From Dolichospermum sp. LEGE 00240 (GTDB lineage: Bacteria; Cyanobacteriota; Cyanobacteriia; Cyanobacteriales; Nostocaceae), in assembly GCF_015207875.1 (NCBI RefSeq), contig NZ_JADEVZ010000008.1, positions 1-64,000 on the forward strand: 64,000 nt of DNA, read 5' to 3'. Positions 29,544-37,253 of this stretch are shown piece after piece. Both the position numbers and the translations under genes were made by a program. Under the pieces are notes generated by a model, which was given only the letters and a program-made list of their open reading frames with translations, did no database searches and was not told the origin of the DNA. Within the stretch, counting starts at the first letter, position 1, and each line of letters begins with the position of its first letter.

Positions 29544-30137
29544 TTAGGTCAATGCGTTCAATTCTATCTGATACAAAACGATAAATTCATCAATCATTAT
29601 GTTAATAGATGGCATTCCTCCTACAATTTCATGTATTGCAATCAGTTGAATATGTTCTGTGAGGGAACGAGTAAATAGATTGACCCGCAATAGCTTACCT
29701 CGTTCTAAATTAAAAGGGCGATGAGCTTCTGCCAGAATTTGTTGCTTCAAAAATGTTTCGCTCCAAGACGATACATCTGTTAACTTAATATCAATTTCTT
29801 GGTGAGCATGAACTATCTGAATTGGTTCGCCGTTGCAATTGGTATATGTAGAACGCAATATTGCATGGCGTTCTACAACTTTCTGCCATACTCGATACCA
29901 TATTTGTATGTTTAACTTAGAGGAGATCCGTACCGTATTATAGATGTTGTATGCTGCACTTTCCGGAGCCATTTGATAGATTAACCACAAGGCTTTCTGA
30001 GCATAAGAGAGGGGAAAACATTTAGTTAAATTTTCTGTACTAGATTCAGGGAGTTCTGGCTGAAAATTGCGATCGCTCCCAGAAATCAGAGGCATTTTGG
30101 AGGGGATTGGCTTAACAATTTGGGGACGCAGTACCAT
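29544..30137 (-). CDS. NRPS condensation domain, N-terminal half (split by an in-frame stop)
   Basis: The 197-residue product starts like a cyanobacterial C domain (FPLSYAQKALWLIYQM at about 42-57, RHAILRSTY). The HHxxxDG active-site motif reads H169-E-I-V-G-G174: the second, catalytic His is Glu and the Asp is Gly. The frame ends in TAA. The next open frame starts 9 nt later in the same phase, so both halves once formed one protein. The domain is probably inactive or non-catalytic unless a sequencing error is involved. It may now be only a structural start of the NRPS. Confidence 0.85.
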   Translation of the reverse strand: MVLRPQIVKPIPSKMPLISGSDRNFQPELPESSTENLTKCFPLSYAQKALWLIYQMAPESAAYNIYNTVRISSKLNIQIWYRVWQKVVERHAILRSTYTNCNGEPIQIVHAHQEIDIKLTDVSSWSETFLKQQILAEAHRPFNLERGKLLRVNLFTRSLTEHIQLIAIHEIVGGMPSINIMIDEFIVLYQIELNALT

Positions 30138-30343
30138 GATAGCCTTCCTTGAAACTAATGTAAATGAGTCTTGTGTAACGAATTTAACATCATTTTTACC
30201 TAACTTTACGGTATTGGTGGTGATTTCAAAGATCGCTCTTGAAGTTTCTGTTTCTTAGAGCCAAATTAACTTAATTGAGTTTCCTCAGTCTAGCAGAAGT
30301 TGCAATCTCGACACAATATTTATTAATATAGAAGCGCCTTAAG

Positions 30344-31378
30344 TTATACAGGTACTACTTCTATGACGCTAGCAGCGGCTTCCGTAGGTAAAGTACGTAA
30401 CCATCGAAAACCAGCTTGTTCAAATATTTCTCTATATTCTGTCTCAGTATGTACTCGTCCATTGCCCATACATAGCTCAAATATATCTACCCATTTCGCT
30501 TGATGATATTCATCACCGGGAGTAATAATAAAATCAACGATCAGTAATTTCCCTGTCTCCACTATAGCCTGACGTATGTTCTTGATAATTTTTAAACAAC
30601 TACTATTATCCCAATCTACTAGCACGAATGAAACTATATAGAGATCCCCACCGACAGGTACAGATTTTAGTAGATCTCCACCTACTGTTTCACAGCGGTT
30701 GGCTAGTCCCTCTATCTCCAGAAACTTTGCTCCTTCGGTAACAGTTTCCGGTAGATCGAAGAGTATACCCTGCAAGTGCGGGTTAGCTTTCAGAATCGAT
30801 GAGATTAAATTGCCTGTGCCACCGCCGATGTCTACAACTTTGGTAAAACTTGAGAAGTCATAAGATTTGATGAACGACTTATATAAATTTTTGGTAACAT
30901 CAAGCATTCCGCGATCGCAGATAGCCTTGGGTTCTGGATTTTGGACGAGGTATTCCCAATAGCTGTTTACTGGATAAACGTAGCTGATTCCAGGTTTACC
31001 CTCTTTGACAGAGCGATACATTTCAGCTAAACCGCTCCAAAACCACTCTTCGCCATGCATTATAGCCAGGTAGCGTAAGGAGCCAGGAATGTCACTCTGG
31101 AGATATTCACTGATCGGAGTCAACGCAAATCGGCAAGGTTCAACTTCAGTAAAAACACCGACACTTGCAAGGGCGCGAAGCACTCGATACAGTGATGGAG
31201 CATGACTATCACTAGCTTGGGATAGATCCTCAATACTCTTGGCTCCATCTTTTAGCAAGTCAGCGATGCCTAACCTAGCAGCTACATTCATCGCTTGTAA
31301 AATTCGTGAGCCATTGATTAGCTTGATAAAAGCAATTATAGATGATGACGCTGTTTCTTGGGTTTCACTGGTTGCCAT
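30344..31378 (-). CDS. SAM-dependent O-methyltransferase
   Basis: About 344 residues from ATG 31378 (MATSETQ), chosen over an ATG 20 codons upstream because the family alignment begins near SSSIIAFIKLINGSRILQA. The N terminus is a winged-helix dimerisation domain. The SAM-binding motif VDIGGGTGNL lies at about 190-199, and the later motifs VLVDWD and GKLLIVDFI are present. This is the AcmB/CrtF/plant-OMT type, which methylates phenols or hydroxyls. It is the first gene of the leftward NRPS-PKS unit and probably tailors its product. Confidence 0.88.
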   Translation of the reverse strand: MATSETQETASSSIIAFIKLINGSRILQAMNVAARLGIADLLKDGAKSIEDLSQASDSHAPSLYRVLRALASVGVFTEVEPCRFALTPISEYLQSDIPGSLRYLAIMHGEEWFWSGLAEMYRSVKEGKPGISYVYPVNSYWEYLVQNPEPKAICDRGMLDVTKNLYKSFIKSYDFSSFTKVVDIGGGTGNLISSILKANPHLQGILFDLPETVTEGAKFLEIEGLANRCETVGGDLLKSVPVGGDLYIVSFVLVDWDNSSCLKIIKNIRQAIVETGKLLIVDFIITPGDEYHQAKWVDIFELCMGNGRVHTETEYREIFEQAGFRWLRTLPTEAAASVIEVVPV

Positions 31379-31545
31379 GTTGTACTTATTATAACTTGCT
31401 AGTAAGTTTGATCGTAATGCAAAATCACAGTTTATCAAAATTTATTAAAATTATTCAAATAATTTTTCTTACTTTTACGATACAAAACTTAAAAATGGGA
31501 TCACTTGACGGTTGAGGACTCAGGGTGTACAAATCAATAAAATAT

Positions 31546-32108
31546 AGGACTTACGCATTGACAGAATAACAAAATAGTGTATTGATAAATAAGGGTTGTC
31601 TAGTAATGGGTATGAGAGTATGAGAGAAATTACTAGACCCTCGACAGCACAATGCAATCTAGACATCTACACCTTATTTTTGCTGTCAGAGCCAAAGTAT
31701 GGAGGGTGCAGTAGGTTAGCAGAGATATTGGGAGATGTTTCAGATGATAGTGTAAACCGCTTTTTATTGAGAGAGAGATACGAACCTAAAGATTTATTCA
31801 GCATAATAGAGAAAATCATCAACTTGGTAGGAGGGATATTAAGTGTAGACGATACAGTCATAGAAAAGATTTACAGCGACCCTAAAAATGCCGAATTAAT
31901 CAGTTATTTTTGGTCAGGTAAAGTTCATAAAACTATATATTGGCTTAAATTTAGTCACCTCATCTGAAAGAATTTGGATTTATAAAGTTGTTTAGGAAAG
32001 ACTTTAAAAAAGAAGACTCTAGACATTATATTTTATATCTGCCAGATGAGGAGAAAGTCCAATAATCTAGAATACATAGATAATGTTTTTTGTCAATGCG
32101 TAAGTCCT
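31546..32108 (+). mobile_element. Internally deleted IS with 7-bp target duplication
   Basis: Terminal inverted repeats AGGACTTACGCATTGACA (31546) and TGTCAATGCGTAAGTCCT (32091-32108). Both sides are flanked by AAAATAT (31539-31545 and 32109-32115), a 7-bp target-site duplication. The 563-bp body has the N-terminal part of a transposase joined to a later fragment, so it is non-autonomous. Confidence 0.88.
31620..31967 (+). pseudogene. Truncated IS transposase (N-terminal part)
   Basis: Begins MREITRPSTAQCNLDIYTLF and continues to the first catalytic region (SVDDTVIEK), then loses homology. A second piece that reads FRKDFKKEDSRHYILYLPDE follows at about 31985-32062 in another frame. The central catalytic part is deleted. 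Confidence 0.7.
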
Positions 32109-32225
32109 AAAATATCCCAGTCTTTTAGTTGGGGGCGATCGCGCCAACGGTAACGTAACTGCCTTGAGACTGGAGAATGAGCAGGCAGCATATTTATTAA
32201 ATAGGCAATCGAACATCAACAAACC

Positions 32226-33095
32226 ATGACTTTAGTAATAAAAGACTACGACTGCGATTCAACTATTTGGAATGGTGTTAAACCCCGGCAAACAGATATA
32301 GTCATTGCTTCTTGCTACAAAGCTGGAACAACTTTGACTCAACAAATAGTCAATCTACTAATTAACGGGAACAGTGAATTTAATAAATTTAAGTCTCTTC
32401 ATCAACTAAGTTCCTGGGTAGAGCTAGTAGCTGACCCATTGTTTGATTCGCCAGAGCCAAAACTGAAACATATAGAAAACTTACCAGATCCTAGATTTCT
32501 CAAGAGTCACCTACCTTTTGAGGCTCTGCCATACTATCCCGATTGGAAATACATTTATCTTGTCAGAGACGCAAGAGACATTGCCCTATCCCTGTATAAT
32601 CAGTCTGGGAGTTACGATCCCAAACATTGGCAAACCCTAATTAATGGAAGCTTTTTTGAATTTTGGGATAAATGGCTAGAAACTGGATCACCTTTATGGT
32701 CTTTTTGGGAAAATGTAAATAGTTGGTGGAAAGTGAGACACCTTCCTAATGTGCTTTTCGTACATTATTCTAATTTAGACAAGGATAAGCTAAACGAAAT
32801 TGAAAGAATCGCTAACTTTCTAAATCTGAAACTAGATGCTGAAAGAAAAGAAATTATTTTGCATCAATCCTCCCTAGCCTATATGAAAGAGAATTGGGAG
32901 AAATTTCAGCCCCCAGGATTTCTTCCTCAAGGATTTTTTGGCAAGGGGAAAAATGGTCTGTGGAAAGAGTTACTAACCCCGGAAATGCTTGAAAATTATG
33001 AAAAAGTTGTCTCTGAAAAGTTGCCGATTGAATTGGTCAGTTGGATGGAAAATGCTGGAGATTTACCTCCATTAGCAGTAATAGAACCAGCCTGA
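32226..33095 (+). CDS. PAPS-dependent sulfotransferase
   Basis: The 289-residue product has the 5'-phosphosulfate loop SCYKAGTTLTQQ (about 32-43), the 3'-phosphate binding YLVRDARDIALSLY (about 111-124), and the C-terminal GKGKNGLWKELLT (the RKGxxGxWK-type motif). This is the Sulfotransfer_1 fold, soluble, and transfers sulfate to a hydroxyl or amine. It is divergent from the methyltransferase-NRPS-PKS run and sits in front of the radical SAM gene, so it is probably a tailoring enzyme of the same pathway. The deleted IS occupies much of its upstream region. Confidence 0.9.
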   Translation: MTLVIKDYDCDSTIWNGVKPRQTDIVIASCYKAGTTLTQQIVNLLINGNSEFNKFKSLHQLSSWVELVADPLFDSPEPKLKHIENLPDPRFLKSHLPFEALPYYPDWKYIYLVRDARDIALSLYNQSGSYDPKHWQTLINGSFFEFWDKWLETGSPLWSFWENVNSWWKVRHLPNVLFVHYSNLDKDKLNEIERIANFLNLKLDAERKEIILHQSSLAYMKENWEKFQPPGFLPQGFFGKGKNGLWKELLTPEMLENYEKVVSEKLPIELVSWMENAGDLPPLAVIEPA

Positions 33096-33149
33096 GAATA
33101 GATTTTTTGAGAACTTTAAGGAAAGAGAAATTGAGGAAAAGTATAGTAT

Positions 33150-34697
33150 ATGCTAAAAGATGACATGGCTCCCACAATTGGATTAGTTGAATTACCAGAA
33201 CATCAACTAATCGATGCAGATGGAATGTCCTATTCTACTCCAAGTGTAGGAATGCCTCTGATTAGCAAGCAAGTTTTACTTGCTAGCCTGCAAGCGGGAG
33301 GGTTTGACGCTCAACTGGTTAACCTGCAAGCTGGCAATGAATCTGAAGAATATGGCACGGTGACATGGAGAGAAAAACCGCTCACCAAAAAATACGTAGG
33401 GACAAAAATTTCTAATCTAGACCCCGAAGCTTACGAGGTTTGGGGTGTGACGAGCAATTTCACAGAATACCGCGATCTAGCCTTGAAAGTAGTTAAGCAT
33501 CTGGCAGGTGGTAGTAAGCCTGTTGTCGTTGGGGGTTCTGATGCCCTTGCTGTACCGCAGCTATACCTGCAAGCCGGGGCAAAAGCAGTGGTCACGGACA
33601 AATCTGGTGCAGCTAATTGGGCTATTTTTGACGATGTGCTAGGAAGAGAATCGCGATCGCAGCTAAGCGGTGTCATCTTAGCTGATGGTCGTCAATACCC
33701 AAAAAGCAATCACCCACTCAGTCCAGAAGATTGGCCTCTACCATCACTAGAAGTAGTCAAGCAGTGCTTAGGGACAAAATACAAAGAAGGAGGTTTTAAG
33801 GGAACTATTCGGAATGTGGGTTCAGTGGTATTTGACATTGGTTGCGATCGCAAGTGCGATTTCTGTCAGACTCCTACATATGGCACAGGCTATAAAAGAA
33901 TGTCGCCGAAAAGGGCACTAGAGTGGTGCGCTCTGCAAAAGGCGGCTGGAGCAGATTTCATTGTGTCCGCTTCCGATCAATTTCTGGGACGGGTCCTCTT
34001 TCCGGAAGGGAATGCGGAGGTGCTGGAGATTGTGAGCGGGATAAGGCAAATGGAACTGGGTTTCGCTTGGAACAATGGGATTGAAATCAGAAAAGCAACA
34101 AAAGGACGCGGACGTAACTATGACGACACCGACTTGACACCCGATCGTGAACTGATTGAGGCTGTCTGGGGCTATGACGGTAAAGTCGGTTGTCTTCATG
34201 CTTACATTCCGGCAGAACGTCCGTTTATGGGGAGGGACAATTATAAAAAGCTCCTACCTTGGAATCAGCATTGTGAGATGCTACGAGCCATAGTTGAAGC
34301 TGGTGTTCCCGATCTTGCCTACGGAGTCATCATTGGGATGCCAGAGGATAACCATGATAGCTATCTCTACCTTGAAGAGGCGGTATGGGAACTTTCTCAG
34401 GAACTGAAGGCGATCAATCCAGAACTGAAATTTTTTCTCGCACCACTGACCATCTCGCCTCTACCCGGAACACCACAGGATCGGAATTTGCGGGAGTTGG
34501 GTCTTCTACACTATGACGATCCGGCTGTGATTGGGGGGTTGTTTTCAGTTTGTTCTGACACTCTCCATTTAAGCTATGAGGAGGTTTCAGATTGGCAGAT
34601 GCGTCTGTTTGCGATGAATTCAGCCATCAACAATGGTTCTTATTTGAGCGCAGTACACGCTGAATTTGACAAGCGCCTAGTTCAGGAAATAGTTTAA
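33150..34697 (+). CDS. Radical SAM protein with B12-binding-like N-terminal domain
   Basis: The 515-residue product has an N-terminal Rossmann-like region (about 1-180) resembling the cobalamin-binding domain of B12 radical SAM enzymes (SVGMPLISKQVLLASLQAGG, VVVGGSDAL). I do not see the DxHxxG motif. The radical SAM core has the cluster motif CDRKCDFC with Cys232, Cys236 and Cys239, followed by SASDQF and a TIM-barrel-like pattern. It could be a C-methyltransferase, or could rearrange or oxidise an unactivated carbon; I cannot decide. GAGG lies about 13 nt before the ATG. It sits 54 bp after the sulfotransferase, probably in one transcript. Confidence 0.82.
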   Translation: MLKDDMAPTIGLVELPEHQLIDADGMSYSTPSVGMPLISKQVLLASLQAGGFDAQLVNLQAGNESEEYGTVTWREKPLTKKYVGTKISNLDPEAYEVWGVTSNFTEYRDLALKVVKHLAGGSKPVVVGGSDALAVPQLYLQAGAKAVVTDKSGAANWAIFDDVLGRESRSQLSGVILADGRQYPKSNHPLSPEDWPLPSLEVVKQCLGTKYKEGGFKGTIRNVGSVVFDIGCDRKCDFCQTPTYGTGYKRMSPKRALEWCALQKAAGADFIVSASDQFLGRVLFPEGNAEVLEIVSGIRQMELGFAWNNGIEIRKATKGRGRNYDDTDLTPDRELIEAVWGYDGKVGCLHAYIPAERPFMGRDNYKKLLPWNQHCEMLRAIVEAGVPDLAYGVIIGMPEDNHDSYLYLEEAVWELSQELKAINPELKFFLAPLTISPLPGTPQDRNLRELGLLHYDDPAVIGGLFSVCSDTLHLSYEEVSDWQMRLFAMNSAINNGSYLSAVHAEFDKRLVQEIV

Positions 34698-34760
34698 CTA
34701 TTTCTTTAGGGACTTCCAAAAAATAAAATCCCCAGAAAAACTCAAAAAACAAAATTTGTA

Positions 34761-34779
34761 GAGAATGATAATCATTATG
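34761..34779. promoter_or_regulatory. Fur-box-like palindrome
   Basis: GAGAATGATAATCATTATG agrees with the classical 19-bp Fur consensus GATAATGATAATCATTATC at 17 of 19 positions. No gene start lies directly downstream (the sulfatase is about 690 bp away, behind IS debris), so it may be a displaced operator or a chance palindrome. Confidence 0.45.
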
Positions 34780-34788
34780 AGGTGATAG

Positions 34789-34819
34789 AGAAAGTGCTTG
34801 CCGACGGCAAGCACTTTCT
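34789..34819 (+). terminator. Strong hairpin after the radical SAM gene
   Basis: Perfect 14-bp stem AGAAAGTGCTTGCC / GGCAAGCACTTTCT with a 3-nt loop, about 90 bp after the radical SAM stop. There is no T-run, so its role as a terminator is uncertain. Confidence 0.5.
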
Positions 34820-35026
34820 AACTTAAAAATACGCATTCCAAATCTCTGCACACTAAGCCCGGATTTCTCACAAGCGAAAAAAATTGTTCATAAAGAGTAA
34901 AACAAAGGAAGTTTATTTGATACATAAATAGTAAAGATGAAAAAAGGATATCTTCTAAGTATATTTTTGATAAACTTAGTTAAATATCAAGAGCTATTTA
35001 GGTAATATATACATCTCTACATTATT

Positions 35027-35377
35027 CTATTCTGCACGTATTTGTTTAATAACTCTCTGTAATTCTGATAATGCTCCCTCTGCTGGATCTACATTGGAAG
35101 CCCTAAGTTTAGCTGCTAATAAATGTTTTCCACAGAAAATATAAAGTGGTCCATAGCAATATCCTCCATAATAAGTATTGAAAAATACTTGTTCTTGATT
35201 TCCATGTACTAAATCATCTGTTACATCCAAATCTAAAAATATGTTTACAAATAATTTCTCAATCTCTTCTTGAAAATGACTAATTTTATGGTAGCGACTT
35301 TCTGCTCCTTGTTCTACATTTTCAGGACAGTCAAGCTTAAAATTGTGAGTAGTATTATTCTGTATTGACTGTTCCAC
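35027..35377 (-). pseudogene. IS1380-family transposase fragment
   Basis: 116 residues containing FLDLDVTDDLVHGNQEQVFF and YCYGPLYIFCGKHLLAAKLR, the first catalytic Asp region of IS1380-type transposases. The N-terminal and later catalytic parts are missing. It lies between the radical SAM and sulfatase genes. Confidence 0.75.
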
Positions 35378-35471
35378 AATAATTCTGGAAATCGGTAACG
35401 CACAAAATCAAAATTGACAGACCACTAGTAGACTATTAAAGTAACTTCTCATTTACATTTAGGATTGCTAT

Positions 35472-37169
35472 ATGTCCCGACGAATTCCAAATTTTTTACT
35501 GATGGTAATTTTTACCAGCCTAAGCATCATCGGCTTTTCAGTTAAGATAAAAAGCAATCAAGCCAACAGTAATCGAGGCAAGAACCGATCCCCTAATATT
35601 GTGATACTTGTCGCTGACGATATGGGGTATACAGATCTAGGGGCTTTTGGGAGTGAGATTCCTACCCCTAACATAGATAGCTTCGCTAAACAGGGCAGAA
35701 TGTTAACTAACTTTCATACTTTGCCCTCTTGCTCTCCCAGTCGCTCTCAGTTACTGACTGGCGTGGATAACCACCAAAATGGTCTTGGGAATATGGAAGA
35801 GCTTTTAACCCCTAATCAAAAGGGGAAGCCTGGCTATGAAGGCTATCTCAACAACAGGATTGTAACCCTACCTCAATTATTGAAAGATGCTGGCTATCAC
35901 ACTTTTATGGCTGGTAAATGGCATCTGGGTAAGATCCCAGGGACTTTTCCCTCCGATAAAGGTTTCGAGCAATCGTTTACTTTACTCGAAGGTGGTGGCG
36001 GTCATTTTAACCATATGCCATTTGACCCATATTCAGCAGCCACTTACCTGGAAAATGGTAAAGCTGTCGAACTGCCCCGAAATTTTTACTCGACTGTTAC
36101 TTATACGAGCAAGTTGATTGAATACATCGATAAAAATCATGGTGATGGCAAGCCATTCTTTGCTTACGCTGCCTACACATCCCCCCACGAACCATTGCAG
36201 GCACCCCAGGAAGAGATTAGCAAGCACATCGACAAGTATAAAAAAGGGTGGGATCGGTTGCGTCAAGAACGCTTCCAGCGGATGAAGGAACTGGCTCTCA
36301 TTCCTGACTATCTGGAGTTACCACCCAGATTTCCCAGGGTTCCTGCTTGGGATACGTTGAAGCCAGAGCAGCAGCAGTACGAAGCCAAGAAGATGGCAAT
36401 CTATGCTGCGAGTACGACCATCCTAGATCGCAACATTGGACGGATCGTCGAACACTTAAAGCAGATCGGCGAGTATGACAATACCATCTTCGTCTTTTTA
36501 AGTGACAATAGTGCGGCTGGCGATGACTACTCCGAGGAAGATCCCCAAACCTATCAAGCATGGTTTAAGAAGATGGGAATTAATAACAGCTATGAGAATA
36601 TTGGAAATGCTAACTCCTTCGTGGGCTACGGACAACCTTGGGCGCAAGTAGGAACCACGCCCTTCCAATGGTTCAAGGGGAAAATGTCTGAAGGTGGTAT
36701 TCGCGTGCCGATGATTGTTTTCCGTCCAGGGGAGATCGAGTCTAAGAGTAAAATCGATGCCTTCGCTAATTCCCTCGATTTGACACCAACTTTGCTTGAT
36801 TACGCTGGAATCAAGCATCCAGGTGTCAATTATCAGGGACGTCCCATCTTCCCATTGCAAGGGCGTTCCCTGCGTCCGCTTCTGGAAGGGAAAGCGGAGC
36901 GAATCTATGGTCTGAATGAACCTGTTGGCATGGAGCTTTACGGCGTAGGAAATAGCGCATTATTCTTGGGAGATTGGAAAATTGTCAAGCTGAAGCAGCC
37001 CTGGGGAAATGGAAAGTGGCATCTGTACAACCTAAGTATTGACCCCACTGAATTGAAAGATCTAGCTCAGATGTATCCATTGCAGTTGAATAAAATGGTT
37101 GCTTTGTACGAGAAGTATGAACAGGAAAAAGGCGTTGTCCCCGCAAAGCCTGCTGACAGAGGCAGCTAG
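35472..37169 (+). CDS. Exported sulfatase (arylsulfatase type)
   Basis: The 565-residue product has an N-terminal signal or anchor (SRRIPNFLLMVIFTSLSIIG). A type I sulfatase domain follows: ILVADDMGYTDLG near 45-57 (metal ligands DD), the formylglycine motif CSPSR inside LPSCSPSRSQLLTG (about 87-100), MAGKWHLG, and FLSDNSA near 350. The CxPSR Cys must be matured by an FGE-type enzyme, which is not in the window. It removes sulfate esters outside the cytoplasm. With the sulfotransferase 2.4 kb upstream it suggests a sulfation/desulfation cycle. Confidence 0.9.
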   Translation: MSRRIPNFLLMVIFTSLSIIGFSVKIKSNQANSNRGKNRSPNIVILVADDMGYTDLGAFGSEIPTPNIDSFAKQGRMLTNFHTLPSCSPSRSQLLTGVDNHQNGLGNMEELLTPNQKGKPGYEGYLNNRIVTLPQLLKDAGYHTFMAGKWHLGKIPGTFPSDKGFEQSFTLLEGGGGHFNHMPFDPYSAATYLENGKAVELPRNFYSTVTYTSKLIEYIDKNHGDGKPFFAYAAYTSPHEPLQAPQEEISKHIDKYKKGWDRLRQERFQRMKELALIPDYLELPPRFPRVPAWDTLKPEQQQYEAKKMAIYAASTTILDRNIGRIVEHLKQIGEYDNTIFVFLSDNSAAGDDYSEEDPQTYQAWFKKMGINNSYENIGNANSFVGYGQPWAQVGTTPFQWFKGKMSEGGIRVPMIVFRPGEIESKSKIDAFANSLDLTPTLLDYAGIKHPGVNYQGRPIFPLQGRSLRPLLEGKAERIYGLNEPVGMELYGVGNSALFLGDWKIVKLKQPWGNGKWHLYNLSIDPTELKDLAQMYPLQLNKMVALYEKYEQEKGVVPAKPADRGS

Positions 37170-37203
37170 TTCAGGCGGTTTGGGCGATCTGGTTTCCATT
37201 CAG

Positions 37204-37235
37204 GTAGGGGCAATTCATGCCTCAGGTGCCCCTAC
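37204..37235. terminator. Bidirectional hairpin between convergent genes
   Basis: Inverted repeat GTAGGGGCA / TGCCCCTAC with a 14-nt loop between the sulfatase stop and the stop of the convergent reductase gene. It is probably a shared terminator, but there is no clear T-run. Confidence 0.5.
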
Positions 37236-37253
37236 CCGATCTGTCGATAAGCC

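Larger units (their letters stand above)
34698..35026. other. Intergenic region with Fur-box-like palindrome and hairpin
   Basis: A 329-bp region. It contains the Fur-like palindrome at 34761-34779 and a strong hairpin at 34789-34819. The rest is AT-rich with no ORF. Confidence 0.6.

Noticed and set aside
18809-31378. A known cyanotoxin cluster (microcystin, saxitoxin, anatoxin, cylindrospermopsin)
   Set aside because: The module number, domain order and tailoring genes do not fit those I know; sulfotransferases alone are not evidence for saxitoxin.
34627-34851. Reverse open frame after the radical SAM gene
   Set aside because: It overlaps the end of the real gene and the hairpin, and shows no recognisable motif.
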